Assembly (NCBI RefSeq): GCF_000381885.1
Contig: NZ_KB907210.1
Span: 506,104-570,103 of the forward strand
DNA length: 64,000 nucleotides
Direction: 5' to 3'
DNA from: Actinomadura atramentaria DSM 43919
GTDB taxonomy: Bacteria > Actinomycetota > Actinomycetes > Streptosporangiales > Streptosporangiaceae
Shown here: positions 42,083-51,007 of the stretch, in pieces
How positions within the stretch are numbered: the first letter of the stretch is position 1
How the letters are laid out: every line of letters starts with the position of its first letter
The notes under the pieces: model-generated
What the model saw: the letters and a program-made list of their open reading frames with translations, nothing else
Database searches by the model: none
What the model was told of the DNA's origin: nothing
Made by a program: the position numbers and the translations under genes

Positions 42083-43216
42083 CTAGAACCGCACGACCAC
42101 GGCGATGCGGTCGTGGTCGACCAGGAAGCCGTCCGAGACGAACGTGACCTCGCCGCCGTACTCCAGCGTGTCCTCGATGAGGTTGTCCACGAGGTCGTCC
42201 ACGACGTCCGCGCCGCGCAGGACGCCGGGCGGCCCGTCGACCGGCACGACGTCGCCGTCCGTGCGGACGGCCGGGGCGTAGTAGCCGCGCTCCACGACCA
42301 GGTGCTCGGCGCGGCCCGCCTCGACCAGCGGGACGACCTCGCGGAGCCCGGCCGCGTACCGGTGGAGCCCGCGCGCCGCCTCCAGTTCGGCGAGGACGGC
42401 GACCTCGCGCAGGTCGTCGTAGGCGTGCAGGACGGGCCGGGCCAGCTCCGCCAGCCGCGCGGGCGGCGTGTGCTCGTGCGCGCCGTCGATCCGTCCGGCG
42501 ATGGTCAGGTGCGGTCCGGCGGCCTCGTCGAAGAACGCCTGGTGGCGGGTGACCCCGGCGACGACGACCGGCCGCGGGTCGTGCGCGACGACGGTTTCGA
42601 GGCGGTGCGCGACCTCCCGGGCGAGCCGCCGGTGGCGCTCCTCGGCGGTGCCGCCGCGCTGCGGGCGGTCGCGGCGCGCGGGCGCGTCCGCCGACGCGGG
42701 CCGGGCCGCGGGCGGGACGCCGACCGGGAAGCCGTCCGCGTCGTGCTCGGCGAGTTCGCCGTCGCGGCCGTCCCACAGCCGCGCGCACTGGTCCGACAGC
42801 GTGACGACCCAGTACTTGGGGCGCCGGGCGTCGGCGGCGATCAGGTCGCGGGTCGCGAACGTGGTGTCCACGATGACGCGCTCGTCCACCGGCTGGTCGA
42901 TCATGAAGGCGTGGTGCTCGCCGTCCGGGGTGGCGAACAGGACCAGGCCGTCCTCGGGGTGCCGCAGGTCGACCTGTCCGGCGGCCGACTCCAGGCCGCG
43001 GACGACCCGGTCGGCGGCGTCCGGGGCGACCCGGGCGTCCTGCCGGAGCCTGCGGCGCGCCTCGGCGAGCAGGTTCCGCAGCCGGACGCGGTCCCGGCGG
43101 TCGCCCGGCGCGCCCCGCTCGGTCGGCATGAGCACCGACACGGCGGGGAAGGTCCGGGGCTTGCGCAGGTCGGACAGCGTGACGGCGTCCGGCGGACGGC
43201 GCCGCGGCTCGTTCAT
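42083..43216 (-). CDS. baeRF-family protein (bacterial eRF1-like, Rv2629/Vms1-type)
   Basis: A 377-residue soluble protein in three blocks. The N-terminal block reads VTLSDLRKPRTFPAVSVLMPTERG and GLVLFATPDGEHHAFMIDQPVDERVIVDTTF. The middle block is ARRPKYWVVTLSDQCARLWDGRDGELAEH. The C-terminal block reads PRPVVVAGVTRHQAFFDEAA and DGDVVPVDG, ending DHDRIAVVVRF. This order is that of bacterial/archaeal release-factor-1-like (baeRF) proteins, in which domain 2 resembles the Vms1/eRF1 peptidyl-tRNA binding fold. A ribosome-rescue or stress role is suggested for the family but not proven. ATG 43216 follows a weak GGGGGATC site. Confidence 0.75.
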   Translation of the reverse strand: MNEPRRRPPDAVTLSDLRKPRTFPAVSVLMPTERGAPGDRRDRVRLRNLLAEARRRLRQDARVAPDAADRVVRGLESAAGQVDLRHPEDGLVLFATPDGEHHAFMIDQPVDERVIVDTTFATRDLIAADARRPKYWVVTLSDQCARLWDGRDGELAEHDADGFPVGVPPAARPASADAPARRDRPQRGGTAEERHRRLAREVAHRLETVVAHDPRPVVVAGVTRHQAFFDEAAGPHLTIAGRIDGAHEHTPPARLAELARPVLHAYDDLREVAVLAELEAARGLHRYAAGLREVVPLVEAGRAEHLVVERGYYAPAVRTDGDVVPVDGPPGVLRGADVVDDLVDNLIEDTLEYGGEVTFVSDGFLVDHDRIAVVVRF

Positions 43217-43311
43217 GATCCCCCCGATCGGTTCGCCTCCGTTGCTGTCTTCTTTGTAACGAGCGCGAGGTAAATGGCGCGTAAGGGGCGATTGAGGTTC
43301 GCGCGCGGGGT

Positions 43312-43884
43312 TCAGGAGGCCGGGGCGCGGAGCCCGTCGAGGACGACGGTGACGAGCGGGTCGCCCGCCCGCGCGCCGGGGCGGCAGACGGCGGTGGACA
43401 GCACGGCCAGCACGTCGGCGGGCGCGAGGTCCGTCCGCATGCCGCCCTCCCTCTGCGCGTCCGCGGCGAGGCGGCACAGGAGTTCGGCGAAGCGCCGCTG
43501 GAGGCCGTCGCTCTCGGCGGGCCCGGGGACGCGGTCGCTGAGCGACTTGACCAGCGCGAGCGGGCGGCCGGCGCAGTGGTCCACGAGCGCGGTGAAGGCG
43601 TCCCAGCGCGGGCCGGGGCGGTCGAGGGCGGCCTCGGCGGCGGCGCACAGGTCGGTGAGCGCGGCGGCGGCGATCTCCTCGACGAGCGCGCAGCGATCCG
43701 GGAAGTGGCGGTAGAGCGTGCCGACGCCGAGTCCGGCGGCGCGCGCGATGTCGTCCATCGGCACGTCGGGGCCGCGCGCGGCGAACAGGTCGAGCGCGGC
43801 GGCGGTGATGCGGTCGCGGTTGCGGCGCGCGTCGGCGCGCACGGAGCCTCCCGGGGATTCGGGCAAACGGAATCGGCGCTTCAT
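43312..43884 (-). CDS. TetR-family transcriptional regulator
   Basis: A 190-residue repressor. The N-terminal helix-turn-helix is RNRDRITAAALDLFAARGPD, followed by VPMDDIARAAGLGVGTLYRHFPDRCALVEEI, the canonical TetR signature. The ligand-binding half (about 75-190) is variable, with a C-terminal ADVLAVLSTAVCRPGARAGDP resembling other TetR subfamilies that control oxidoreductases. GGAGG lies 6 nt before the ATG at 43884. It is divergent from an F420-dependent monooxygenase gene, with only 47 bp between start codons, so it very likely controls that gene and itself through the dyad in the gap. Confidence 0.92.
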   Translation of the reverse strand: MKRRFRLPESPGGSVRADARRNRDRITAAALDLFAARGPDVPMDDIARAAGLGVGTLYRHFPDRCALVEEIAAAALTDLCAAAEAALDRPGPRWDAFTALVDHCAGRPLALVKSLSDRVPGPAESDGLQRRFAELLCRLAADAQREGGMRTDLAPADVLAVLSTAVCRPGARAGDPLVTVVLDGLRAPAS

Positions 43885-43892
43885 GTTAGCCT

Positions 43893-43914
43893 CCGGAAGC
43901 GGAACATCCGGTTC
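43893..43914. promoter_or_regulatory. Candidate TetR operator
   Basis: The gap between the divergent start codons contains CCGGA-n9-TCCGG (43893-43911) and the overlapping GAAC-n5-GTTC (43902-43914). These dyads are next to the ribosome site of the TetR gene. The operator call is from symmetry and position. Confidence 0.45.
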
Positions 43915-43931
43915 ACCTTATGGAGCGACCC

Positions 43932-44861
43932 ATGCGCATCGGCGTTTTCCTCCTCGCGGGCGGCGCACCGCTCGACACCATCGCCGACCAGGCCCGGCAC
44001 GCCGCCGGACTCGGCTACGCCTCGGCCTTCTTCGGCCAGCTCACCGGTTGGGACGCCATCGCCGTCGCCGCCGAGGCCGCGCGGCGCGCGCCCGGCCTGG
44101 AGGTCGGGACGGCCGTCGTCCACACCTACGCCCAGCACCCGGTGGGGCTCGCGGGCCGCGCGCTGACGGCGTCGGCGCTGACGGGCGGGCGGTTCACGCT
44201 CGGCGTCGGGCCGAGCCACCCGGGATTCGTGCAGGACCTGTACGGCGCGTCGTACGAGCGGCCCGCCCGGCACGTCCGCGAGTACCTGACCGTGTTGCGT
44301 CCGCTGCTGGCCGGAGAGGAGGTCGAATACCAGGGTGCGACGCTGTCCACGAAGGCGCAGGTCAGCGCGCCGGGAGCGGCCGTGCCGCCGATCATCCTGA
44401 GCGCGCTCGGGCCCGTCATGTTGAAGATCGCGGGCGAGCTGGCGGACGGCGTCGTCACCACCTGGACCGGCGCCGCCGCGCTCGCCGACCACATCGTGCC
44501 GAGCGCGGCGCGCGCCGCCGAGGCCGCCGGACGGCCCGCGCCGCGCGTCCTGGCCGGGATCTCGGTCGCCCTGACCGACGACCCGGACGGCGTGCGCGCC
44601 GAACTCGGCGCGCAGCTCGGCTTCGCCGGGAACCTGCCCGCCTACCGGGCGATCCTCGACCGGCAGGGCCTCGACGGCGTCCACGAGACCCTGCTCGCGG
44701 GCGACGAGAAGACCCTCGAACGCGACCTCGCCCGGTTCGCCGACGCGGGCGTCACCGACCTGCTCGTCAGCGCGCACGGCGACGACGAGCTGCGCGAGCG
44801 CACGCTGGCGTTCGTCGCGGACCGCTTCGCTCAGCCGGGGGTGACGAACCCGGTCTCGTAG
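43932..44861 (+). CDS. F420-dependent LLM-class oxidoreductase
   Basis: A 309-residue luciferase-like TIM-barrel enzyme. It begins MRIGVFLLAGGAPLDTIADQ and shows GLGYASAFFGQLTGWDAIAV, GLEVGTAVVHTYAQHPVGLAGRAL, GGRFTLGVGPSHPGFVQDLYG, and VPPIILSALGPVMLKIAGELADGVVT, which match the F420 (not FMN) branch of the family. The substrate is unknown. The ATG at 43932 is preferred to the one at 43920 because GGAG lies 5-6 nt before it. The gene is paired with the divergent TetR regulator. F420 reduction could come from NpdG at 36.3 kb. Its 3' end overlaps the response regulator gene by 31 bp. Confidence 0.9.
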   Translation: MRIGVFLLAGGAPLDTIADQARHAAGLGYASAFFGQLTGWDAIAVAAEAARRAPGLEVGTAVVHTYAQHPVGLAGRALTASALTGGRFTLGVGPSHPGFVQDLYGASYERPARHVREYLTVLRPLLAGEEVEYQGATLSTKAQVSAPGAAVPPIILSALGPVMLKIAGELADGVVTTWTGAAALADHIVPSAARAAEAAGRPAPRVLAGISVALTDDPDGVRAELGAQLGFAGNLPAYRAILDRQGLDGVHETLLAGDEKTLERDLARFADAGVTDLLVSAHGDDELRERTLAFVADRFAQPGVTNPVS

Positions 44862-45478
44862 GCCAGGATCACCGCCTGCGTGCGGTCCCGCGCGCCGAGC
44901 TTGGCCAGCAGGTTCCCGACGTGCGTCTTGACCGTCTGCGGGCTGACGAACAGGTCGGCGGCGATCTCGGCGTTGGACCGGCCGCGCGCCACGAGCCGCA
45001 GGACGTCGGCCTCCCGCTCGGTGAGCCGGGCGTGCCAGTCCGCGCCGGGCCCGGCGTCGGGGCCGTGCGCAGCGGCCAGCGCGCGGATCGCGGCGGGGAA
45101 CAGCAGGGTGTCGCCGCCCGCGACCATCCGCACGGCGTGCAGGATCTCCTCGGGGCGGGCGCGTTTGAGCAGGAAGCCGGACGCGCCCGCCTTGAGCGCG
45201 TCGTAGACGTACTCGTCGTTCTCGAACGTCGTCACGACGATGACCTTGGGCGGGTCCGGGGCGGCGAGGACGCGGCGGGTGGCGGTGAGGCCGTCCAGCC
45301 GGGGCATCCGGACGTCCATCAGCACCACGTCGGGCCGCAGCCGCGCCGCCGCCTCGACGACCTCGACGCCGTCGCCCGCCTCGCCCGCGACCGCCAGGTC
45401 GGGCTCCGCGCCGATGATCGCGGCGAGCCCCGCGCGGATGAGGCGCTCGTCGTCGGCGAGCAGGACCGTGACCGTCAT
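44831..45478 (-). CDS. NarL/LuxR-family response regulator
   Basis: A 215-residue two-component response regulator. The receiver domain has the acidic pocket ADDE (Asp9, Asp10) and the phosphorylated Asp55 in VVLMDVRMP, plus the conserved Thr in VVTTFE and Lys in FLLKRA. The C-terminal LuxR helix-turn-helix is RLTEREADVLRLVARGRSNA, then EIAADLFVSPQTVKTHVGNLLAKLGARDR. ATG 45478 overlaps the stop of the kinase gene as ATGA. Its 3' end overlaps the F420-dependent oxidoreductase gene. It probably regulates the adjacent copper/oxidase genes or a distant target; no target site could be recognised. Confidence 0.94.
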   Translation of the reverse strand: MTVTVLLADDERLIRAGLAAIIGAEPDLAVAGEAGDGVEVVEAAARLRPDVVLMDVRMPRLDGLTATRRVLAAPDPPKVIVVTTFENDEYVYDALKAGASGFLLKRARPEEILHAVRMVAGGDTLLFPAAIRALAAAHGPDAGPGADWHARLTEREADVLRLVARGRSNAEIAADLFVSPQTVKTHVGNLLAKLGARDRTQAVILAYETGFVTPG

Positions 45479-46713
45479 GCCCGCGACCCTAGCGGGAGGC
45501 CGACGCGGACCTCGAACCGTCCGTCCGCCGGTCCGGCGTCGAGGGTGCCGCGCAGGACGGTGACGCGCTCGCGGATGCCCGCGAGGCCCCGGCCACCCGT
45601 GCGGCGGGCGGGCGGGACGGCGTGTTCGGCGAGCGGATTGCCGACCGCGAGTTCCAGCCGGTCGCCGCGCACGGCGAGCCGGAACCGCACCGGGACCGGT
45701 CCGGCGTGGCGCAGGGCGTTGGTGAGGCACTCCTGCGCGATGCGGTACGCCTCCCGGGACACGGCGGCCGGGACGCGGTCCGCCGCCGGGTCGACCTCGG
45801 CGTCCAGCGCGACGCCCGCGACGCGCGTCCGCTCCAGCAGCCGGGGCAGGTCCGCGAGCGTCGGCTGCGGCGCGGGCGGCGCGGCGGCGGGCCGCGCGTC
45901 CTCGCGCAGCAGGCCGAGGACGTGGTCGAGGTCCTCCAGCGCGGCCCGCGCCGATTCCTCGATGGCGCCCAGCGCCTCCCGCGCGAAGGCCGGGTCCGTC
46001 GCGAGGACGCGGCCCGCCGCGGCCGCCTGCAACGTGACGACGCTCAGCGCGTGCCCCACCGAGTCGTGCAGCTCGCGCGCCAGCCGGTTGCGCTCCGCGA
46101 GCTTGGCCGCCGCCTCGGCCAGCTCCGCGAGCCGGTCGGCCGCCGACGGCCCGAGGAACCGGGGCGCCAGCCGCGCCAGCAGCCGCCCCGCCACGATGAT
46201 CACCGCCAGGCACAGCGCGAGCAGCGCCAGCCCGATCGGGACCAGCAGCCACCGCGACCCGCCCTGCGCGAGGCCGCCCAGGTAGCGGGCGACCTCCCAC
46301 CGGACGAACGGCGTCACCAGCAGCACCGCCGCGAACGGCGGCAGCGCCAGGCTGACGCCGCTGACGGCGAACCCGAGGAACAGGTGCAGCGTGAACCAGC
46401 AGCCGGTGCGGACCCGGTCGGCCGCCGAGCGGGCGGGCGCGGCGGGCAGCGCCGCGAGCGGGCCGCCGAGCAGTTCGCGCGCCGCCGCGCCCTCCAGCAG
46501 CCGCACCGCCGGGACGAGCCCCGTCACGAACGTCCCCGCCGCCGGGACCGCCGCGAGGATCAGGACCGTCTGCGCGAGCGGGCTGATCGGCAGCGGCCCG
46601 AGCGTTGTCATCGCGACGAGCAGGTACGGGATCAGCAGCGCGCCGCCCCCGACCAGGTACGACCAGCGCCGCCACGTCTCGCGCGCGATCACCGCGCGCA
46701 GCACCCCTCGCAT
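45475..46713 (-). CDS. Sensor histidine kinase (HisKA_3 type)
   Basis: A 412-residue membrane kinase. Four to six hydrophobic helices occupy about residues 18-180 (LVGGGALLIPYLLVAMTTLG; TVLILAAVPAAGTFVTGLV; LFLGFAVSGVSLALPPFAAVLLV; LLVPIGLALLALCLAVIIVA), with no large extracellular domain. The HisKA_3 phosphoacceptor is His216 in NRLARELHDSVGHALSVVTL. The ATPase core has RIAQECLTNALRHAG (N box) and GGRGLAGIRERV (G box). It partners the following response regulator. It lies 51 nt downstream of the CopD-CtaG gene, with a 7-bp GC hairpin (46738-46758) between them that may end or only slow transcription. Confidence 0.93.
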   Translation of the reverse strand: MRGVLRAVIARETWRRWSYLVGGGALLIPYLLVAMTTLGPLPISPLAQTVLILAAVPAAGTFVTGLVPAVRLLEGAAARELLGGPLAALPAAPARSAADRVRTGCWFTLHLFLGFAVSGVSLALPPFAAVLLVTPFVRWEVARYLGGLAQGGSRWLLVPIGLALLALCLAVIIVAGRLLARLAPRFLGPSAADRLAELAEAAAKLAERNRLARELHDSVGHALSVVTLQAAAAGRVLATDPAFAREALGAIEESARAALEDLDHVLGLLREDARPAAAPPAPQPTLADLPRLLERTRVAGVALDAEVDPAADRVPAAVSREAYRIAQECLTNALRHAGPVPVRFRLAVRGDRLELAVGNPLAEHAVPPARRTGGRGLAGIRERVTVLRGTLDAGPADGRFEVRVGLPLGSRA

Positions 46714-46764
46714 CAGGCGATTCTCCCGGACGGGCGGCGCGCGGCCCTCCCCCGCGCGGGTGAA

Positions 46765-48876
46765 TCAGTCCTCGGCGGCCTCGTCGCGGCGGGCGAGGCG
46801 CGCCAGCCGGGCGTTGTAGGCGGCCAGCTCGTCGTCGGCGGGGTCGCCGTCGCCGCGCGCGGCCGCGCGGTCGGCCCGGCGGTCCTGGCGGCGGGCCTGG
46901 CGCTGGTCGTCGAAGAACCACTGGAACGCCAGGATGATCAGCACGATGAACGTCGGCACCTCGCCGAACGCCCACGCGATGGCCCCGCCGGTGTGCTGGT
47001 CCTTGAGGATGGACGTGCCCCAGTCGGGGTGGACGCCGGTGTACCAGCCGCGCGCCAGCGCCTGGCTGATGTTCATCAGCGCGATGCCGAAGAACGCGTG
47101 GAACGGCATCGTCACGAACAGCAGCAGCAGGCGGCCCGGGTACGGCAGCTTGTACGGCGCGGGGTCGACGCCGATGAGCACCCAGAAGAACAGGCAGCCC
47201 GACGCCAGGAAGTGGACCATCATCGCGATGTGGCCGAGGTGGTCGCGCATCAGCGTCTCGAACAGCGGCGTGAAGTACAGCGCGAACGTGCTCGCCACGA
47301 AGATGATCGTCGCGACCGCCGGGTGCGCGATGAACCGGACGTACCGGCTGTGCAGCGCGATCGTCAGCCATTCGCGGGGGCCGCGGTCGCCGCGGACGGC
47401 GGCGGGTTTGAGCGCGCGCAGCGCCAGCGTGATCGGCGCGCCCGCGACCAGGAAGATCGGCGTCAGCATGTTGAGCACCATGTGCTGCGCCATGTGGACG
47501 CTGAACAGGATCGGCGCGTACCGCGCGACGCCGGTCTGCGTGACGGCGACGATCGTCAGCAGGCCGACGAACCAGGCGGCGGCGCGCGGCATCGGCCAGT
47601 GGTCGCCGCGCCGCCGCAGCCGGACGATCCCCGCGAGGTACAGGCCGCCGAGGACGACGACGAGCACCCCGAAGAACAGGTCGAAGCGCCCGAGCGTCAG
47701 CAGCCGCAGCGCGGTGACGTGCGGGGGCATGGCGTAGCCGAGCTGGGTGGCGACCGCGCTCTCGTCGGTGGTCGGCGCGGGCGGCGCGGAGCGGCTGAGC
47801 GCGACGGCCAGGCCCATCGTCGCGGCCATGATCGCGGCCTCGACGGTCGCGAGCCGGGCGAACGCGCGCGGCTTGCCGGCCTCGATCGCCGGGATCGTCC
47901 GCTCGCGGTGCCACCAGCCGAACACGCCGAGGACCGCGAACGCGATGATCTTGGCGGTGGCGAGCCGCCCGTAGCTCGTCGTGACCAGCTCGGCGGGGTC
48001 GGGCAGCCGGGCGACGACGTTCACCAGGCCGCTCGCGCCGACGACGACATAGCACCACAGCGCCATCCGGCTGAACCGGGACGCCATCACGCCGAGCCCG
48101 GCGCGGCCCGTCAGCGCGTGGACGCCCGTCATCGCCAGCCCGCCGACCCACGGCGCGATGGCCACGACGTGCAGCGCGACGCCGGTGACGGCGACCTCGT
48201 GGTTGGCGGCGGACGCCGAGTGCCCGGTGAGCGGCGGCGGCAGCAGCGCGACGGCGGCGAGCGCCAGCAGCCCGAACGCGGCGCCGGGCGTGGTCGTCGT
48301 CCAGGCCAGCAGCGCGACGACGACGGCGAGCAGGACGACGAACATCAGCGCGTTGCCCTGCGGCAGCGAGCCGATGTAGCTGCTCAGCTCGTTGCCGGTG
48401 AGGACGTCCAGGACGGGCTGCCCGAGCACGTCCGCGACCGTGAACACCAGCGTGGTCCCGGCCGCGACGGCCCAGGCGGCGGACAGCCACGACGCCGCCC
48501 GCAGGTAGGAGATCGCGTCCGCCGACAGCGGGCTCGGGGCGTCGCCCGCCTCCTTGGCGGCGGCCGCGCGGGCGCGGCGGCCCGGCCGCGCCGCGTTCAT
48601 CGGCAGCAGGACGACGGCGGCGAGCAGCGCGCCGACCGTCAGCGCCGACGACAGGTCCATGACGGTCCGCGCGAACGGCAGCCCCCACCGGGTGACCGCG
48701 CCCGCGTCGCCGAGGCCGGGGATGACCTGCTCGGCGGCCGCGCCGCCCGCCAGCAGCGCCAGGACGAGCCCGGCGACGGCCGCGACCGAGGCGACGGCGG
48801 CGGCCCGCACGACGCCCGGGACGCCCGGCGCGGGGACCGGCGCGCCCTTCGCCGCGGCCGGGACGCTCTTAGTCAT
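46765..48876 (-). CDS. CopD-CtaG fusion: copper handling and cytochrome oxidase assembly
   Basis: A 703-residue polytopic membrane protein joining two families. Residues 1-390 are CopD-like: TGNELSSYIGSL, LAWTTTTPGAAFGLLALAAV, TGHSASAANHEVAVTGVALHVVAIAPWVGGL (His pairs) and RFSRMALWCYVVVGASGLVN. Residues 400-680 are CtaG-like (caa3-type assembly): ILFSVHMAQHMVLNMLTPIFLVAGAP, MVHFLASGCLFFWVLIGVDPAPYKLPY and MPFHAFFGIALMNIS. Fusions like this occur in many actinobacteria and presumably deliver copper to cytochrome oxidase. A charged C-terminal tail follows. It starts inside the CopC gene (ATGACTAA overlap), so the two are coupled. Confidence 0.92.
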   Translation of the reverse strand: MTKSVPAAAKGAPVPAPGVPGVVRAAAVASVAAVAGLVLALLAGGAAAEQVIPGLGDAGAVTRWGLPFARTVMDLSSALTVGALLAAVVLLPMNAARPGRRARAAAAKEAGDAPSPLSADAISYLRAASWLSAAWAVAAGTTLVFTVADVLGQPVLDVLTGNELSSYIGSLPQGNALMFVVLLAVVVALLAWTTTTPGAAFGLLALAAVALLPPPLTGHSASAANHEVAVTGVALHVVAIAPWVGGLAMTGVHALTGRAGLGVMASRFSRMALWCYVVVGASGLVNVVARLPDPAELVTTSYGRLATAKIIAFAVLGVFGWWHRERTIPAIEAGKPRAFARLATVEAAIMAATMGLAVALSRSAPPAPTTDESAVATQLGYAMPPHVTALRLLTLGRFDLFFGVLVVVLGGLYLAGIVRLRRRGDHWPMPRAAAWFVGLLTIVAVTQTGVARYAPILFSVHMAQHMVLNMLTPIFLVAGAPITLALRALKPAAVRGDRGPREWLTIALHSRYVRFIAHPAVATIIFVASTFALYFTPLFETLMRDHLGHIAMMVHFLASGCLFFWVLIGVDPAPYKLPYPGRLLLLFVTMPFHAFFGIALMNISQALARGWYTGVHPDWGTSILKDQHTGGAIAWAFGEVPTFIVLIILAFQWFFDDQRQARRQDRRADRAAARGDGDPADDELAAYNARLARLARRDEAAED

Positions 48877-49507
48877 CGCCCGCTCCCCCGCCGCTCGCCG
48901 GGTGGCGGCGCTTGGCGCGGAAGACGATGCCGACCCCGATGGCGATGCCGATCACGCCGCCGCCGACGATCCAGACCCAGACCGGGACGCCCGACCCGGA
49001 GTCCTTCTCGGCGGCCTTCTTCGTGTCGATCGCCTTGCCCGCCTCGGTGGTCGGCGGCGCGTCCTGCGGCTGCTCGGTGGACTCGGCGGGCGCGAGGCCG
49101 GGCGGCGCGGTCGCCCCGCCGTCGGCGACGAGGAAGCCCAGCTCGCCGACCGGCAGCGCCGCGCCGTCCGCGCCGACCGCGTGGTAGGTGATCGTGTACG
49201 CGCCCGCGTCGAGGCCGCCCTTGAGCTTCTGGACGACCTTCGCGCCGGACGCGGCGGCCGTCCCGTCCTGGACCGCCCCGCCGTCCGCGTCGGTGACGGT
49301 GACCTGCGCCGACTTGACCGCGCCGCTGAACGTCAGCGTCACCTGCGCCGGCGCCGCGACCGACGCGCCCTCGGCCGGGTCGCTGGCGACCAGGCGCGTG
49401 TCCGCCGACGCCGGGGACGCGAACAGGACCCCGAGCCCGAGGACGGCGGTGGCGGCGGACAGGCCGAGCGGCGCGAGACGGCGCGGGCGGGGCGTGCGGA
49501 AGCTCAT
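48869..49507 (-). CDS. CopC-domain copper-binding protein, membrane anchored
   Basis: A 212-residue exported protein. A signal peptide (LAPLGLSAATAVLGLGVLFASPASA) precedes a CopC domain of about 95 residues: DTRLVASDPAEGASVAAPAQ and VTLTFSGAVKSAQVTV. Then come a Thr/Pro-rich stalk and a C-terminal helix (VPVWVWIVGGGVIGIAIGVGIVF) with a basic stop. The usual N-terminal Cu(II) His is replaced by Asp (ADT instead of AHA), so its copper affinity may be weak or lost. ATG 49507 is chosen because the signal peptide starts there. TAGGCT on the minus strand (49639-49644) is a candidate -10, giving a leader of about 125 nt. Confidence 0.87.
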   Translation of the reverse strand: MSFRTPRPRRLAPLGLSAATAVLGLGVLFASPASADTRLVASDPAEGASVAAPAQVTLTFSGAVKSAQVTVTDADGGAVQDGTAAASGAKVVQKLKGGLDAGAYTITYHAVGADGAALPVGELGFLVADGGATAPPGLAPAESTEQPQDAPPTTEAGKAIDTKKAAEKDSGSGVPVWVWIVGGGVIGIAIGVGIVFRAKRRHPASGGGAGDD

Positions 49508-49687
49508 GGTGGGCCGGTTTCTCCAGGTGGGAACGGAAGCCGTCTCCAGCGTATTGCCCGGTGGCGACGGTGCCCCGGCAACCCCCCGGTGCGGCCCGGA
49601 ACGCCGGGCCGGCGGGGGTCGCGCGGGGTGCTCGCCCCAGCCTAACGGCCGATCATTCCGCTCAGACCGCAATCATCCGGACGCCGT
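49508..49687 (-). promoter_or_regulatory. Upstream region of copC
   Basis: This holds a candidate -10, TAGGCT, on the minus strand at 49639-49644 and otherwise GC-rich sequence. No CsoR-type GC palindrome flanked by A/T could be identified by eye, so copper control at this point is not shown. Confidence 0.35.
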
Positions 49688-50986
49688 TCAGATGCCCGCG
49701 CACGTGAGCGCCCGCCGGTACGCGTCGAGCCGGGAGTCCTCCTCCGCGCCCGTCTCCGCCAGCAGCTCGGCCAGGTCGAACCACGTCTGCGCGGCCTCCC
49801 GCGAGGACTCCAGCTCCTCCAGGTGCGTCGCGGCCCGGGTCAGCACCTCCACGGCCCGGTTGCGGCGGCCCAGCCGCGCGCACGCCTCGCCGAGGACGGT
49901 CAGCGCCCACGCCGTCGCGCGGCGCGGCGCGTCGCCCAGCAGCTCCAGCGCCTCCTCCGCGAGCGCGACGGCCTCGCCGGGGCGGCCGAGCGCGGTCTCG
50001 GCGCGGGCCAGCTCGGTCAGGCACGCCGCGACCAGCGCCTCCCCGGCCGAGCCCACCCGCGTCTCCTCCCGCACGCGCGCGAGCAGGTCGCGGGCCTGCG
50101 CGGCCTGGTCGGGGCGCGCCCGCAGCAGCAGGCCCGCGTAGGAGATCCGCACGTGCGCGACGACGCGCGGGTCCTGCTCGTCGTCGGCGCTGCGCAGCGC
50201 CAGCTCCGCGAGCCGGACGCCCTCCTCGTACTCCCCGCGGATCTCCGCGACGTGCGCGGCCTCGCGGTAGGCGGCCAGCCGCGCGCAGGCCCCGCCCACG
50301 CGCTCGGCACGTTCCACGAGCTGGGCGGCGAGCTGGCGGGCCCGCACCAGGTCGCCGCGCTCGACGAACGCGGCGAGCAGCGCGGCGCCGAGCCGGACGG
50401 CGGCGTCGGTGGCGTCGGCCCCGGCCGCGATGAGGCGGCGCAGCGCGTCCTCCGCGACCCGGACGCCCTCGCCGACGTCGCCGCGCTCGCGCAGGCAGCG
50501 GCTCAGCGCGACGTGCAGGTTCGACCACTGCTCCAGGTCGGCCTCCAGCGGCAGCTCCCCGGCCAGCGCGCGCAGCTCGTCGACGGCGGCGGCCAGCTCC
50601 CCGGCGGCCTCCAGCGCCAGCGCGTGGCCCCACCGGGCCTGCCGCAGCATCTCGGGCAGCGCGACGGCGTCGCTGCTGGCCAGGACGTCGGCGAACCGGG
50701 CGCGGGCCTCGCCGGGGGCGCCGTTGCGCAGCGCGATCTCGGCGTAGTCGAGGGTGACGCGCAGCTCGTCCACGACGTCCTCGCTGACGCCGCTCACCAG
50801 GTACGTCGCCGAGCAGTTCAGCTTGCCCGCCAGCAGGTCGATGACGCTCGGCGCGGGAATCCGCTTGTCGCTCTCGATCAGCGAGATGTAGCTGTCGGAC
50901 AGCTCGGGGAAAGCGAGCTGGGCCTGGCTGATCCCCTGCCGGATGCGCAGCGCGCGGATGCGCTGCCCCAGGGTCTCCCGATCCAT
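49688..50986 (-). CDS. XRE-family regulator with TPR repeats
   Basis: A 432-residue cytosolic protein. The N-terminal HTH is RIRALRIRQGISQAQLAFPE, then SDSYISLIESDKRIPAPSVIDLLAGKL. From about residue 75 to the end it is a superhelix of helical hairpins in TPR style (LEAAGELAAAVDELRALAGE; RERGDVGEGVRVAEDALRRL; RGEYEEGVRLAELALRSADD; LGRPGEAVALAEEALELLGD). This architecture is common in actinomycetes (BldD-like or quorum-responsive families), where the TPR part senses a peptide or partner. ATG 50986 is chosen; a GTG three codons upstream is possible. A 13-bp hairpin lies 22 nt upstream. Confidence 0.88.
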   Translation of the reverse strand: MDRETLGQRIRALRIRQGISQAQLAFPELSDSYISLIESDKRIPAPSVIDLLAGKLNCSATYLVSGVSEDVVDELRVTLDYAEIALRNGAPGEARARFADVLASSDAVALPEMLRQARWGHALALEAAGELAAAVDELRALAGELPLEADLEQWSNLHVALSRCLRERGDVGEGVRVAEDALRRLIAAGADATDAAVRLGAALLAAFVERGDLVRARQLAAQLVERAERVGGACARLAAYREAAHVAEIRGEYEEGVRLAELALRSADDEQDPRVVAHVRISYAGLLLRARPDQAAQARDLLARVREETRVGSAGEALVAACLTELARAETALGRPGEAVALAEEALELLGDAPRRATAWALTVLGEACARLGRRNRAVEVLTRAATHLEELESSREAAQTWFDLAELLAETGAEEDSRLDAYRRALTCAGI

Positions 50987-51007
50987 CGTGACCACCGCCT
51001 AGAGGTG

